Below, in pieces: positions 1-5,794 of a DNA stretch of 64,000 nucleotides. This stretch comes from Opitutus terrae PB90-1 (GTDB taxonomy: Bacteria > Verrucomicrobiota > Verrucomicrobiia > Opitutales > Opitutaceae). The DNA is taken from positions 1,302,001-1,366,000 of the forward strand of contig NC_010571.1 in the NCBI RefSeq assembly GCF_000019965.1, read 5' to 3'. Below the pieces are notes generated by a model that was not told the DNA's origin, made no database searches, and saw nothing but the letters and a program-made list of their open reading frames with translations. The position numbers and the translations under genes are program-made. Position 1 is the stretch's first letter, and each line of letters opens with the position of its first letter.

Positions 1-1349
1 AACTGCTCCCGAGCGCGGGCCCTGATATCTTCCAGCGTGGGGGCAGCGTAGACGAGTTCGCCTCCTCGGAAGACCGGAACGAGGAGATCGTCCGCCACGG
101 CATCAGCAGGCATCACCTTGCGGCGAGTGACATCCGCAGGATCGACGATCATCCGGGTGTTCAAAGGCATTGCTTCCTCGTTGAAGATCATGTCTCCGAT
201 GAACTCTCCACCTTTTGTGAACCGGCGGGCTTGGAGAATCCCAGGGTTCGAGATCTTAATCGATTGCTCCGAAAGCTTCACCTTAAATTCCCATTCGCCG
301 CCGGGAACGCGGGTGGCGGCGAGTTTGTAGACGCCTCCGAGTGCGGGCTGATCATAGGCAGTCACGAGCTTCGTCCCTACGCCCCAAAGCCCGATCTTGG
401 CTCCCTGCTGCTTCAGGCTCGCGATGATGTGTTCATCGAGATCATTGCTCGCGACAATCACCGCGTCGGGGAACCCCGCTTCATCGAGTATCTTCCTGGC
501 TTCAATGCTGAGATAGGCGAGGTCGCCCGAATCCAACCGGATTCCGACCATTTCGTGGCCGTTATCCCGCAACCAGCGCCCGGCGGCCACGGCGCGACGA
601 ACGCCCTCAAGGGTGTCGTAAGTATCGACTAGGAACACGCTGTTATTCGGCATCGCTTCGGCATACGCCTGAAACGCTTCCGCCTCGTCATCGAACGACA
701 TCACCCAGCTGTGCGCGTGGGTGCCTTTGACAGGAATTCCGAAGACCTGGCCGGCGAGGACATTCGAGGTGGCGGCACAACCGCCAATGTAAGCCGACCT
801 GCTCGCAGCCAAGGCCCCGTCCACTCCTTGGGCTCGGCGCAAGCCGAACTCCAGAACGGGCTCCCCTTGGGCCGCCTCGCAGATACGAGCGGCCTTCGTC
901 GCGATGAGTGTCTGGAAATTGATGAAGTTCAGCAGCGCAGTTTCCGCCAACTGGCCTTCTATGATGGGCCCCTTGATCCGCAGCAGCGGTTCGTTCGGAA
1001 ACACAACGGTGCCTTCCGGCACTGCGTCCACGTCACCCGTGAATCGGAACGCACGCAGATACTTGAGGAATGCGGCCTCGAAGAGCGGCTTGCCGTCATT
1101 GCCGACGAGTGTCGCAAGATAGCTCAGCTCCTGCGGGCCGAAACGGAGATTGCGCAGCCAGGTGATCGCATCTGCAAGGCCGGCCGCGATGGTATAGCCG
1201 CTCTTGAACGGCGCCTTTCGGAAGAACAGGTGGAAGACAGCTTCTTTGTGGGCCGTCCCGGTCTTCCAATAGCCGTAGGCCATGGTCAGCTGATAGAGGT
1301 CCGTCAGGAGCGGCGATTCGTGAAAGCAAGGCCGGGTTGCAAGCGTCAT
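1..1349 (-). CDS. pncB: Nicotinate phosphoribosyltransferase, 3' end cut by window edge
   Basis: Reading the minus strand from ATG 1349 gives a continuous protein to the window edge with the N-terminal block [15 protein letters not shown], then EFGLRRAQG and GIRLDSGD, which are hallmarks of the PncB/NAPRT family. The enzyme converts nicotinate and PRPP, with ATP, into nicotinate mononucleotide in the Preiss-Handler NAD salvage pathway in the cytoplasm. About 449 codons are visible, so only the C-terminus is missing. A 21-bp palindrome sits directly before the start codon and may be an operator. The LysR gene upstream is on the same strand 56 bp away. The family assignment is firm; the exact end is unknown. 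Confidence 0.93.
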   Translation of the reverse strand, partial: MTLATRPCFHESPLLTDLYQLTMAYGYWKTGTAHKEAVFHLFFRKAPFKSGYTIAAGLADAITWLRNLRFGPQELSYLATLVGNDGKPLFEAAFLKYLRAFRFTGDVDAVPEGTVVFPNEPLLRIKGPIIEGQLAETALLNFINFQTLIATKAARICEAAQGEPVLEFGLRRAQGVDGALAASRSAYIGGCAATSNVLAGQVFGIPVKGTHAHSWVMSFDDEAEAFQAYAEAMPNNSVFLVDTYDTLEGVRRAVAAGRWLRDNGHEMVGIRLDSGDLAYLSIEARKILDEAGFPDAVIVASNDLDEHIIASLKQQGAKIGLWGVGTKLVTAYDQPALGGVYKLAATRVPGGEWEFKVKLSEQSIKISNPGILQARRFTKGGEFIGDMIFNEEAMPLNTRMIVDPADVTRRKVMPADAVADDLLVPVFRGGELVYAAPTLEDIRARAREQ

Positions 1350-1350
1350 G

Positions 1351-1371
1351 TTAGTGTTGTTTTAACACTAA
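1351..1371. promoter_or_regulatory. 21-bp perfect palindrome at pncB start, candidate NAD-regulator operator
   Basis: The sequence TTAGTGTT, five spacer bases and AACACTAA form a perfect inverted repeat one base upstream of the pncB start codon. NAD-metabolism repressors such as NrtR bind palindromes of about this size in front of NAD biosynthesis genes. No NrtR gene is visible in the window, so the regulator is inferred. Confidence 0.45.
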
Positions 1372-1405
1372 GACGTTTTGTCAACCTTTTGCTGAGGACG
1401 TGCGA

Positions 1406-2314
1406 CTAGATTACAAGGCTGCTCTGTAGCTTCGCTGCAATCTTGGCGGCATTGGGTCGAACACGCACAAGGCGCGGGTTCCATGCGAGCATGGCTTCTC
1501 GGTCGAGCTGCCGCAGAGCGGGATCATCCACCCGATGAGCGAATCCGGTCGCCAGGTCTTGAGTGGCAATCTCCGGCACGATGGCGGCGAAGCGACCTGA
1601 GCGCAGAGCGGCCATTGTCTGCGGGAACGACTGGCAGGAGAGCGCAGGCACGAGCGACACCGAAAGCGACTTTGCCAGGTCACGCAGGCCGGAGGTGAAT
1701 TGACCGTCTGTGGTCTGGGTAGCGAGCGGCAGCTCCGAGAGGAACTCCCGGAGAATCACTTTCTTTCGCTTGGTCAGCAACCCTGCCGGAACCAAGGCAG
1801 TGTATCGGACCACGCCCAGCGATACCGACTTCAAACCTTGAGCGACGGCATTCTTTCGAATGATGCCAAAATCGAGGCGGCACTCGGTGAGCTGCTGCAC
1901 AATTTCGTTCGTTCGCAGATTCGTCGTAGCGAAGTGAACCCCGGGAAACGCATCGATGATCTTTCCCAGTCGAGGGATCACCAGCCACTGAATGAGGCTG
2001 TCGCCGGCTCCCAGCGTGAAGGCGACGTTTTCCTCCCGACACTCCGCCCGGAAATCCTCCAGCGAACGGAGATGCTCGCGAGCTAGTTCGGCTAGGCGCT
2101 CACCCTGCTCCGTTAGCTTGAGCAGCTTGCCTCGGCGCCGCGCTACCTCGCAGCCGAAGAACTCGGAAAGCTCGCGCAGTTGGCGGCTGTATTGACTCTG
2201 CCGGATGGGATCGCCCGGTGCGGCCTGTGCAATGCTGCCTGCATCCCGCACCTCGATGAGGACCTTGAGACGATCGAGCGAAAGCCCCCGTTCGGAAAAA
2301 AGTGCTTCAAACAT
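1406..2314 (-). CDS. LysR-type transcriptional regulator
   Basis: The protein is about 302 aa from ATG 2314, the usual LysR length; an in-frame start at 2383 would add 23 residues that look non-native. It opens with a winged-helix region (LSLDRLKVLIEVRDAGSIAQAA, then RQSQYSRQLRELSEFFG), followed by a linker helix and a periplasmic-binding-like effector domain (LGAGDSLIQWLVIPRLG onward). LysR proteins bind DNA as tetramers and respond to a small-molecule co-inducer. No divergent target gene is adjacent; pncB follows on the same strand. The target and ligand cannot be told from sequence. Confidence 0.85.
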   Translation of the reverse strand: MFEALFSERGLSLDRLKVLIEVRDAGSIAQAAPGDPIRQSQYSRQLRELSEFFGCEVARRRGKLLKLTEQGERLAELAREHLRSLEDFRAECREENVAFTLGAGDSLIQWLVIPRLGKIIDAFPGVHFATTNLRTNEIVQQLTECRLDFGIIRKNAVAQGLKSVSLGVVRYTALVPAGLLTKRKKVILREFLSELPLATQTTDGQFTSGLRDLAKSLSVSLVPALSCQSFPQTMAALRSGRFAAIVPEIATQDLATGFAHRVDDPALRQLDREAMLAWNPRLVRVRPNAAKIAAKLQSSLVI

Positions 2315-2598
2315 GACTGGATAGTCAGGGTTACTGTAGAACCGTCTATGGCAACCTCCAAACAGATCACGTATGCTGGTCACATCGCATCAAATATCGG
2401 CCCACGAAAAAATCTTCACAGCTCCCCTTGAATTTCCCGCGGCACCAGCCGTTGTAACTCCTCAACCAGACAAACGTCTCGCCTCTCACCTTCCCATGAA
2501 ATCCGCACAATTTATACAACTCTCAGCCCTCCGGTGGTCCGGACGGCATACGTTGTGTGCGGAGATTCGTCCGCAGGCGACGACATCGAGAGAGCGTA

Positions 2599-2652
2599 AT
2601 GAACGAGGTCTTAATCGACCCAATTACGCGAACTCTCCAGGAAGTGGTGTAA
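2599..2652 (+). CDS. Possible 17-aa leader peptide
   Basis: ATG 2599 opens a 17-codon frame (MNEVLIDPITRTLQEVV) preceded by a purine-rich GAGAGAG tract and followed 36 bp later by a strong terminator hairpin. It could be a small peptide or part of a short untranslated transcript. It is too short for statistical support, and no homologue can be checked here. Confidence 0.25.
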   Translation: MNEVLIDPITRTLQEVV

Positions 2653-2688
2653 CCTAACGAACCAGGCTAATCGTAGCCTCACGTCAGG

Positions 2689-2717
2689 CCCACTTCCGCC
2701 CGGAAGTGGGTTTTTTT
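2689..2717 (+). terminator. Rho-independent terminator
   Basis: A GC-rich hairpin (CCCACTTCC, loop GCCC, GGAAGTGGG) is followed directly by seven T residues. It would end transcription from the 2400-2690 stretch and insulate the tRNA array downstream. Apart from the 17-codon frame, no gene was seen between 2315 and 2689. Confidence 0.85.
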
Positions 2718-2894
2718 GTGCCCAGATGGGGCCGCTTCCGGGGACGAGTCAGAACTCTTTTCCAAATTCCGTAAGCGGCTTCACCTGCTGAGCCCAGTCA
2801 ATCAGCCCAACGTCCGCGTGCAAATCCTGCGGCCGTCCAATCCATCGGACTTCGTCCGTGAGAGGGACGACGGTGTGTGTTCTTTTTTGCGACG

Positions 2895-2920
2895 GCAGGG
2901 CCGATCATTCGGCTCTGCCA
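2895..2920. other. Hairpin in leader region before tRNA array
   Basis: GGCAGGGCCGA, loop TCAT, TCGGCTCTGCC forms an 11-bp stem with one G-T pair. It lies in the 330-bp stretch between the terminator and the first tRNA, where no convincing protein gene is present. Its function is unknown; it could be a transcript end or a regulatory structure. Confidence 0.4.
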
Positions 2921-2992
2921 CAACATGTGCGGTGCGCCCAAAGCGTTAAATGGCGATGCCGGCCGCACGTGTCATTTTTCCCGCGCCCGAGC

Positions 2993-3019
2993 TAAATGTC
3001 GTCAGTTTTGAAGGTATAG
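2993..3019 (+). promoter_or_regulatory. Candidate promoter of the tRNA array
   Basis: TAAATGTC, 11 bases and AGGTATAG lie 22 bp before the first tRNA. The spacing and the TAAA half match the FliA/sigma-28 layout, but the -10 half matches only in part. TATAGA at 3015 could also serve as a sigma-70 -10 box, although no -35 box fits. The link is suggested only because a FliA-type sigma gene follows the array. Confidence 0.3.
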
Positions 3020-3041
3020 AGACAGAAGCTCTGCGCGCGAT

Positions 3042-3118
3042 CGCCTTGTCGTCTAACATGTCAGGATCCCGGTCTTTCAAGCCGAGGGATGCGGGTGCGA
3101 ATCCCGTCGAGGCGGCCA
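3042..3118 (+). tRNA. tRNA-Glu(TTC)
   Basis: Acceptor CGCCTTG/CGAGGCG, anticodon loop CTTTCAA (TTC at 3076-3078), G73 and encoded CCA. T-loop TGCGAAT has G55 in place of T55. The D-loop AACATGTCA has no G18G19 and reads T18-G19, one of three departures from the array's A18-G19. First gene of the array. Confidence 0.85.
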
Positions 3119-3228
3119 TTTTCCTTAAGGAAGCGCCGATTGTTAATCCGAGATCGGAAACCGCTTTGCCCTATCGGAGCATTGAAGCCAGCCGGCGGCC
3201 GGAGCCCGGCAGGGGCCGAGTTTACCAT
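3119..3228 (+). other. Non-tRNA spacer with hairpins inside the array
   Basis: This 110-bp stretch ends with TTTACCA but has no foldable acceptor, anticodon or T-arm. It contains CCGAT/ATCGG and GCCGG/CCGGC inverted repeats. It may be a decayed tRNA or a processing spacer; I could not assign it. Confidence 0.4.
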
Positions 3229-3302
3229 GCGTTCGTGGCGTAGGAGCAACGCGCCGGTCTGCCAGTCCGGAATCGGGAGTGCGAGTCTCCCCGAGCGCAC
3301 CA
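3229..3302 (+). tRNA. tRNA-Gly(GCC)
   Basis: Acceptor GCGTTCG/CGAGCGC, anticodon loop CTGCCAG (GCC at 3261-3263) with a T-T mismatch closing the loop, A73 and encoded CCA. T-loop TGCGAGT (G55). D-loop TAGGAGCAA fits A18-G19. Confidence 0.85.
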
Positions 3303-3309
3303 CTTTGTC

Positions 3310-3386
3310 GGAGCTGTGGTGTGAACAGTCAGCACAGCGGACTTTTAATCCGCACGGTGCGGGTGCAACTCCCGCCGGCTCCACCA
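3310..3386 (+). tRNA. tRNA-Lys(TTT)
   Basis: Acceptor GGAGCTG/CGGCTCC with one T-G pair, anticodon loop CTTTTAA (TTT at 3344-3346), A73 and encoded CCA. T-loop TGCAACT (G55). The D-loop contains GAACAGTC, giving A18-G19. Lysine tRNA is the classical target of PrrC anticodon nuclease, which is relevant to the ATPase at 41820. Confidence 0.88.
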
Positions 3387-3395
3387 ATTTTTAAT

Positions 3396-3456
3396 CCGCG
3401 GTCACTGAGGACGGACGTGAGAGAAGTCTTCTCACGCCGAGTGACCTGAGCCGCGG
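3396..3456 (+). ncRNA. Long structured hairpin inside the array, not a tRNA
   Basis: CCGCGGTCACT at 3396-3406 pairs with AGTGA at 3440-3444 and CCGCGG at 3451-3456, with a CCTGAG bulge. An inner hairpin, CGTGAGA with TCTCACG, lies between. It has no T-arm, anticodon loop or CCA. It sits between tRNA-Lys and tRNA-Cys and would be co-transcribed. It may be a small RNA, a processing signal or a degenerate tRNA. Confidence 0.45.
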
Positions 3457-3467
3457 TTCTATTTCAT

Positions 3468-3544
3468 CACGACGTGCCCGAGCAGCCCAAGGGACCAGCC
3501 TGCAAAGCTGAGGATCGCGGGTGCGAGTCCCGCCGTCGTGTCCA
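3468..3544 (+). tRNA. tRNA-Cys(GCA)
   Basis: Acceptor CACGACG/CGTCGTG, anticodon loop CTGCAAA, T73 (the cysteine identity discriminator) and encoded CCA. T-loop TGCGAGT (G55). D-loop GAGCAGCCCAA fits A18-G19. Confidence 0.87.
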
Positions 3545-3549
3545 CTTTT

Positions 3550-3624
3550 GGGGCCGTAGTGATAATAGCAGCACGCCGCACTTGCAATGCGGAGGAGACG
3601 GAGCGTAACCGTCCCGCTCCACCA
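3550..3624 (+). tRNA. tRNA-Ala(TGC)
   Basis: Acceptor GGGGCCG/CCGCTCC keeps the G3-T70 wobble that specifies alanine, with one C6-C67 mismatch. Anticodon loop CTTGCAA (TGC at 3583-3585), A73 and encoded CCA. T-loop AGCGTAA shows G55 with an A54/T58 swap. It is the only alanine tRNA in the array. Confidence 0.87.
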
Positions 3625-3629
3625 ATTTC

Positions 3630-3704
3630 GCCCGAGAGGTGTTCACAGATGCACGGCTGTCTTCCAAACAGCGGGAGCCGGCGCGCTACCGGCCTCGGGC
3701 ACCA
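3630..3704 (+). tRNA. tRNA-Gly(TCC)
   Basis: Acceptor GCCCGAG/CTCGGGC, anticodon loop CTTCCAA (TCC at 3663-3665), A73 and encoded CCA. T-loop CGCGCTA has C54, G55 and C58. Position 8 is A, not T. The D-loop contains CACAGA (A18-G19). Confidence 0.86.
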
Positions 3705-3706
3705 AT

Positions 3707-3781
3707 AGGTCCTAGATGTTCGAGCGGACGGGTTGGTCTCCAAAACCGACCGGGAGGGTGCGAGTCCCTCAGGACCTGCCA
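3707..3781 (+). tRNA. tRNA-Trp(CCA)
   Basis: Acceptor AGGTCCT/AGGACCT, anticodon loop CTCCAAA (CCA at 3740-3742), G73 as usual for tryptophan, and encoded CCA. T-loop TGCGAGT (G55). The D-arm is short (GTTC, loop GAGC, GGAC) and position 8 is A. Confidence 0.85.
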
Positions 3782-3788
3782 ATTTTTT

Positions 3789-3864
3789 GGGAATGTAGTG
3801 TAGATAGTCTGCACGACTCGCTGAAGACGAGAAGGTGCTGGTGCGATTCCAGCCGTTCCCACCA
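3789..3864 (+). tRNA. tRNA-Phe(GAA)
   Basis: Acceptor GGGAATG/CGTTCCC, anticodon loop CTGAAGA (GAA at 3823-3825), A73 and encoded CCA. T-loop TGCGATT (G55). The D-loop contains AGATAGT, so A18-G19. Confidence 0.88.
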
Positions 3865-3865
3865 T

Positions 3866-3938
3866 AGCAGGAAGCGGAGAGTCCGCCGCCGGTCTCATAA
3901 GCCGGCTCTTTTCCGTGCAACTCGGAATCCTGCTCCCA
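3866..3938 (+). tRNA. tRNA with CAT anticodon (Met-like, copy 1)
   Basis: Acceptor AGCAGGA/TCCTGCT, anticodon loop CTCATAA (CAT at 3896-3898), C73 and encoded CCA. The D-loop has only five bases, AGAGT. T-loop TGCAACT (G55). The 1-72 pair is formed and the anticodon stem lacks the three G-C pairs of initiators, so it is probably an elongator Met. A lysidine-modified Ile tRNA is also possible. Confidence 0.82.
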
Positions 3939-3944
3939 ACTTTC

Positions 3945-4019
3945 CGGAGCGTAGCCTAGAAGTCAGGCACTCGGCTTGGGACCGAGATCACGCGTGTGCG
4001 AGTCACGCCGCTCCGACCA
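3945..4019 (+). tRNA. tRNA-Pro(TGG)
   Basis: Acceptor CGGAGCG/CGCTCCG, anticodon loop CTTGGGA (TGG at 3977-3979), A73 and encoded CCA. T-loop TGCGAGT (G55). The D-loop contains AGAAGTC (A18-G19). Confidence 0.88.
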
Positions 4020-4035
4020 TTTTGTTGTTGCGAAT

Positions 4036-4111
4036 CAGGTGTGTGGCTCAGTCAGCGGAGCACCGGCCCGTGAAGCCGGGGAAGCGGGTGCAAATCCCGC
4101 CCACCTGACCA
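4036..4111 (+). tRNA. tRNA-His(GTG)
   Basis: Acceptor CAGGTGT/CCACCTG with an end mismatch, anticodon loop CCGTGAA (GTG at 4070-4072, C33 instead of T33), encoded CCA. The discriminator is A and the preceding base is T, so the bacterial histidine G-1:C73 pair is replaced by a possible T:A pair. T-loop TGCAAAT (G55); D-loop AGTCAGCG (A18-G19). Confidence 0.8.
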
Positions 4112-4113
4112 AT

Positions 4114-4190
4114 GTGACCGAGGACAAACTAGCAGAGTCGCCTGCCTGTCGAGCAGGAGATAGCGGGGGCAGCACCCGTCGGTCGCGCCA
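4114..4190 (+). tRNA. tRNA-Asp(GTC)
   Basis: Acceptor GTGACCG/CGGTCGC, anticodon loop CTGTCGA (GTC at 4148-4150), G73 and encoded CCA. T-loop GGCAGCA has G54, G55 and G58. Position 8 is A. The D-loop contains ACTAGCA (A18-G19). Confidence 0.85.
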
Positions 4191-4194
4191 TTTT

Positions 4195-4270
4195 CGAGGT
4201 GTCGCCTAGCAGCCATGGCAGCTGGCTTACATCCAGCCACACGGGGGTGCGAGTCCCTCCACCTCGACCA
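4195..4270 (+). tRNA. tRNA-Val(TAC)
   Basis: Acceptor CGAGGTG/CACCTCG, anticodon loop CTTACAT (TAC at 4228-4230), A73 and encoded CCA. T-loop TGCGAGT (G55). The D-loop contains AGCAGCC (A18-G19). Confidence 0.88.
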
Positions 4271-4271
4271 T

Positions 4272-4346
4272 TGCCGGGTAGCTCAACAGTAGAGCGGCCG
4301 CCTGTTAAGCGGCGAGATGTAGGTGCGAATCCCACCCCGGCAGCCA
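4272..4346 (+). tRNA. tRNA-Asn(GTT)
   Basis: Acceptor TGCCGGG/CCCGGCA, anticodon loop CTGTTAA (GTT at 4304-4306), G73 and encoded CCA. T-loop TGCGAAT (G55). The D-arm GCTC-AACAGTA-GAGC shows clearly that the usual GG is replaced by AG. Confidence 0.9.
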
Positions 4347-4351
4347 TTTTT

Positions 4352-4427
4352 CGTCGGCGAGACAGACAGTGACGTCACCTGCCCGACATGCAGGCATCGC
4401 TCGGAGCATCACCGAGGCCGACGACCA
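4352..4427 (+). tRNA. tRNA-Val(GAC)
   Basis: Acceptor CGTCGGC/GCCGACG, anticodon loop CCGACAT (GAC at 4385-4387, C33), A73 and encoded CCA. T-loop AGCATCA has A54, G55 and T58. Position 8 is G. The D-loop contains AGACAGT (A18-G19). Confidence 0.86.
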
Positions 4428-4432
4428 ATTTC

Positions 4433-4460
4433 GCGCGCGCTCCGTTCGAGGAGCGTGCGC
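4433..4460 (+). other. Perfect long hairpin between tRNA-Val and tRNA-Pro
   Basis: GCGCGCGCTCC, loop GTTCGA, GGAGCGTGCGC forms an 11-bp stem with one G-T pair. It begins the 240-bp break in the array that also holds a small membrane-peptide gene. There is no T-run, so it may stabilise or process the transcript rather than end it. Confidence 0.5.
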
Positions 4461-4514
4461 GGTGAACGGCCGAAGCTCTTCGGAGCAAGGCCCCAGGACA
4501 GAAAGGACAACGAC

Positions 4515-4607
4515 ATGATCGCTGCCCTCGCAGTCGCGTGGCTCGCGGTTGTCGGTCTCGTGCTCATCGCACGCGCCGACTACGGCCGCCGCCCGCTGAC
4601 TCGCTAA
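4515..4607 (+). CDS. 30-aa membrane microprotein embedded in the tRNA array
   Basis: ATG 4515 is preceded by AAAGGA with a 7-base spacer, a better ribosome site than most genes here have. The 30-aa product has one hydrophobic helix (residues 2-17, Ala, Val, Leu and Ile rich) followed by a short basic tail with several Arg. It would be a single-span inner-membrane peptide. It is flanked by hairpins on both sides. No family is recognised. Type I toxins and small stress peptides have a similar layout, but that role is only a guess. Confidence 0.5.
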   Translation: MIAALAVAWLAVVGLVLIARADYGRRPLTR

Positions 4608-4621
4608 TGACAGAAAACAAC

Positions 4622-4654
4622 ACCGGCCCGGAGCGCACGTGCCTCCGGGCCGGT
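4622..4654 (+). terminator. Strong hairpin after the microprotein, weak terminator
   Basis: ACCGGCCCGGAG, a nine-base loop and CTCCGGGCCGGT form a 12-bp stem ending 14 bp before tRNA-Pro. Only TCAATTT follows, so termination may be partial. It could separate two transcription or processing units of the array. Confidence 0.45.
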
Positions 4655-4667
4655 TCAATTTCCACAT

Positions 4668-4744
4668 CAGGGTGTGGTGCCAAATAGTCGGCGACTCCCC
4701 TCGGAAGGGAGATCATGCAGGTGCAAGTCCTGTCACCCTGACCA
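4668..4744 (+). tRNA. tRNA-Pro(CGG)
   Basis: Acceptor CAGGGTG/CACCCTG, anticodon loop CTCGGAA (CGG at 4702-4704), A73 and encoded CCA. T-loop TGCAAGT (G55). D-loop AAATAGTC (A18-G19). Confidence 0.88.
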
Positions 4745-4751
4745 CTCTTGT

Positions 4752-4826
4752 TGCGGTGTCGTCTAATCAGCAGGACAGCGGACTTTGAATCCGTGAATGG
4801 AGGTGCGAGTCCTCCTGCCGCAGCCA
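4752..4826 (+). tRNA. tRNA-Gln(TTG)
   Basis: Acceptor TGCGGTG/TGCCGCA with wobble pairs, anticodon loop CTTTGAA (TTG at 4785-4787), G73 and encoded CCA. T-loop TGCGAGT (G55). The D-loop contains AATCAGCA (A18-G19). Confidence 0.88.
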
Positions 4827-4833
4827 CTTTTTC

Positions 4834-4908
4834 GGGTCGCAAGCTTTAACAGTGAAACCGCCGCCTCTTAAGCGGCAGAACTCGGAGCATTACCGAGGCG
4901 GCCCACCA
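4834..4908 (+). tRNA. tRNA-Lys(CTT)
   Basis: Acceptor GGGTCGC/GCGGCCC, anticodon loop CTCTTAA (CTT at 4867-4869), A73 and encoded CCA. T-loop AGCATTA has A54, G55 and T58. Position 8 is A. The D-loop contains AACAGTG (A18-G19). Confidence 0.87.
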
Positions 4909-4911
4909 TTT

Positions 4912-4987
4912 GGCTCGATGGCGCAGCAGTGAGCGCAGCTCCCTCATAAGGAGACGGTCGCGGGTGCGAATCCCGCTCGAGCCCCCA
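4912..4987 (+). tRNA. tRNA with CAT anticodon (Met-like, copy 2)
   Basis: Acceptor GGCTCGA/TCGAGCC, anticodon loop CTCATAA (CAT at 4945-4947), C73 and encoded CCA. T-loop TGCGAAT (G55); D-loop AGCAGTGA (A18-G19). G1-C72 is paired and there is no G-C triplet in the anticodon stem, so it does not look like an initiator. Confidence 0.83.
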
Positions 4988-4993
4988 ATTTTT

Positions 4994-5080
4994 CGAAGCG
5001 TGGCAGAGCAGCAAATGCAGCGCGCTGTAAACGCGACGCCCTCACGGGCTACGAAGGTGCGAGTCCTTCCGCTTCGACCA
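4994..5080 (+). tRNA. tRNA-Tyr(GTA), long variable arm
   Basis: Acceptor CGAAGCG/CGCTTCG, anticodon loop CTGTAAA (GTA at 5027-5029), a variable-arm hairpin GCCC-TCAC-GGGC as in bacterial tyrosine tRNAs, A73 and encoded CCA. T-loop TGCGAGT (G55). D-loop AGCAGCAA (A18-G19). Confidence 0.88.
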
Positions 5081-5081
5081 T

Positions 5082-5156
5082 GCATCCAAGCCGTAGATAG
5101 CGACGGACTGTCTTGGTAAGACAGCGAGCAGGGCGCACGTCCCTGTGGATGCTCCA
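5082..5156 (+). tRNA. tRNA-Thr(GGT)
   Basis: Acceptor GCATCCA/TGGATGC, anticodon loop TTGGTAA (GGT at 5115-5117), T73 and encoded CCA. T-loop CGCACGT has C54, G55 and C58. Position 8 is A. The D-loop contains AGATAGCGA (A18-G19). Confidence 0.86.
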
Positions 5157-5164
5157 TTTTTCAT

Positions 5165-5250
5165 GCGGACGTGGTGGAACAGTAGACACCTCGGCCCGAG
5201 GAGCCGATGGGCGAAAGCCCATGAGGGTGCGATTCCCTCTGTCCGCACCA
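5165..5250 (+). tRNA. tRNA-Leu(GAG)
   Basis: Acceptor GCGGACG/TGTCCGC, anticodon loop CCGAGGA (GAG at 5198-5200, C33), variable arm TGGGC-GAAA-GCCCA, A73 and encoded CCA. T-loop TGCGATT (G55). The D-loop contains AACAGTA (A18-G19). Confidence 0.88.
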
Positions 5251-5256
5251 AATTAT

Positions 5257-5344
5257 CGCGGCGTGGTTGGAACAGTAGACACGGTGGGCTCAAACCCCTC
5301 TGGGCATCATGCCCGTGCCGGTGCGACTCCGGCCGCCGCGACCA
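5257..5344 (+). tRNA. tRNA-Leu(CAA)
   Basis: Acceptor CGCGGCG/CGCCGCG, anticodon loop CTCAAAC (CAA at 5291-5293), variable arm GGGCA-TCA-TGCCC, A73 and encoded CCA. T-loop TGCGACT (G55). D-loop AACAGTA (A18-G19). Confidence 0.87.
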
Positions 5345-5349
5345 TCTTT

Positions 5350-5438
5350 GCGGCCGTGCGTGGAACAGGAGACCGGGCGGTCTTAAAAACCGCCGTGCCG
5401 TCAGGCGCGTGAGCGTGCAAGTCGCTCCGGCCGCACCA
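5350..5438 (+). tRNA. tRNA-Leu(TAA)
   Basis: Acceptor GCGGCCG/CGGCCGC, anticodon loop CTTAAAA (TAA at 5384-5386), long variable arm around TGCCGTCAGGCG, A73 and encoded CCA. T-loop TGCAAGT (G55). The D-loop contains AACAGGA (A18-G19). Confidence 0.87.
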
Positions 5439-5446
5439 GATTTTTT

Positions 5447-5531
5447 CGGCGAGTGGTGGAGCGTATACACACGAGTCTCAGAAACTCGCGGGCGAAAGCC
5501 CATGCAGGTGCAAGTCCTGTCTCGCCGACCA
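5447..5531 (+). tRNA. tRNA-Leu(CAG)
   Basis: Acceptor CGGCGAG/CTCGCCG, anticodon loop CTCAGAA (CAG at 5479-5481), variable arm GGGC-GAAA-GCCC, A73 and encoded CCA. T-loop TGCAAGT (G55). D-loop AGCGTATA is one base shorter than in the other Leu tRNAs and lacks the clear A18. Confidence 0.87.
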
Positions 5532-5538
5532 ATTTCGA

Positions 5539-5615
5539 CGCCTCGTCCTCTAACGAGTCCAGGAGACCCGCCTCTCAAGCGGGCAATGCCGGTGCGAGTC
5601 CGGTCGAGGCGACCA
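5539..5615 (+). tRNA. tRNA-Glu(CTC)
   Basis: Acceptor CGCCTCG/CGAGGCG, anticodon loop CTCTCAA (CTC at 5574-5576), A73 and encoded CCA. T-loop TGCGAGT (G55). The D-loop contains AACGAGTCC (A18-G19). Confidence 0.86.
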
Positions 5616-5619
5616 CTTT

Positions 5620-5711
5620 CGCCGCGTTGTTCAAAGTGAACCGTCCGCCTTATAAGCGGAATCGCGCTAGATGAGCGCCCGGACCGGGAGCGTTACCCGG
5701 CGCGGCGACCA
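5620..5711 (+). tRNA. tRNA with TAT anticodon (Ile codon AUA) and long variable arm
   Basis: Acceptor CGCCGCG/CGCGGCG, anticodon loop CTTATAA (TAT at 5651-5653), A73 and encoded CCA. The D-arm GTTC-AAAGT-GAAC has a five-base loop. The variable arm GCGCT-AGATG-AGCGC is class II, which normally marks Leu, Ser or Tyr tRNAs, not Ile. T-loop AGCGTTA (A54, G55, T58). The charged amino acid is uncertain. Confidence 0.75.
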
Positions 5712-5713
5712 AT

Positions 5714-5789
5714 GCCCGTCAGACGTAGTGAGCGACGTGCCGGTTTTGTAAACAGGACGAGGCCGGTGCGACTCCGGCGTCGGGCTCCA
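5714..5789 (+). tRNA. tRNA-Thr(TGT)
   Basis: Acceptor GCCCGTC/GTCGGGC with a T6-T67 mismatch, anticodon loop TTTGTAA (TGT at 5747-5749), T73 and encoded CCA. T-loop TGCGACT (G55). D-loop AGTGAGCGA (A18-G19). Position 8 is A. Confidence 0.85.
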
Positions 5790-5794
5790 ATTTT

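Noticed and set aside
5620-5711. Selenocysteine or suppressor tRNA
   Set aside because: The anticodon is TAT, and no tRNA in the array has TCA, CTA or TTA in the anticodon position.
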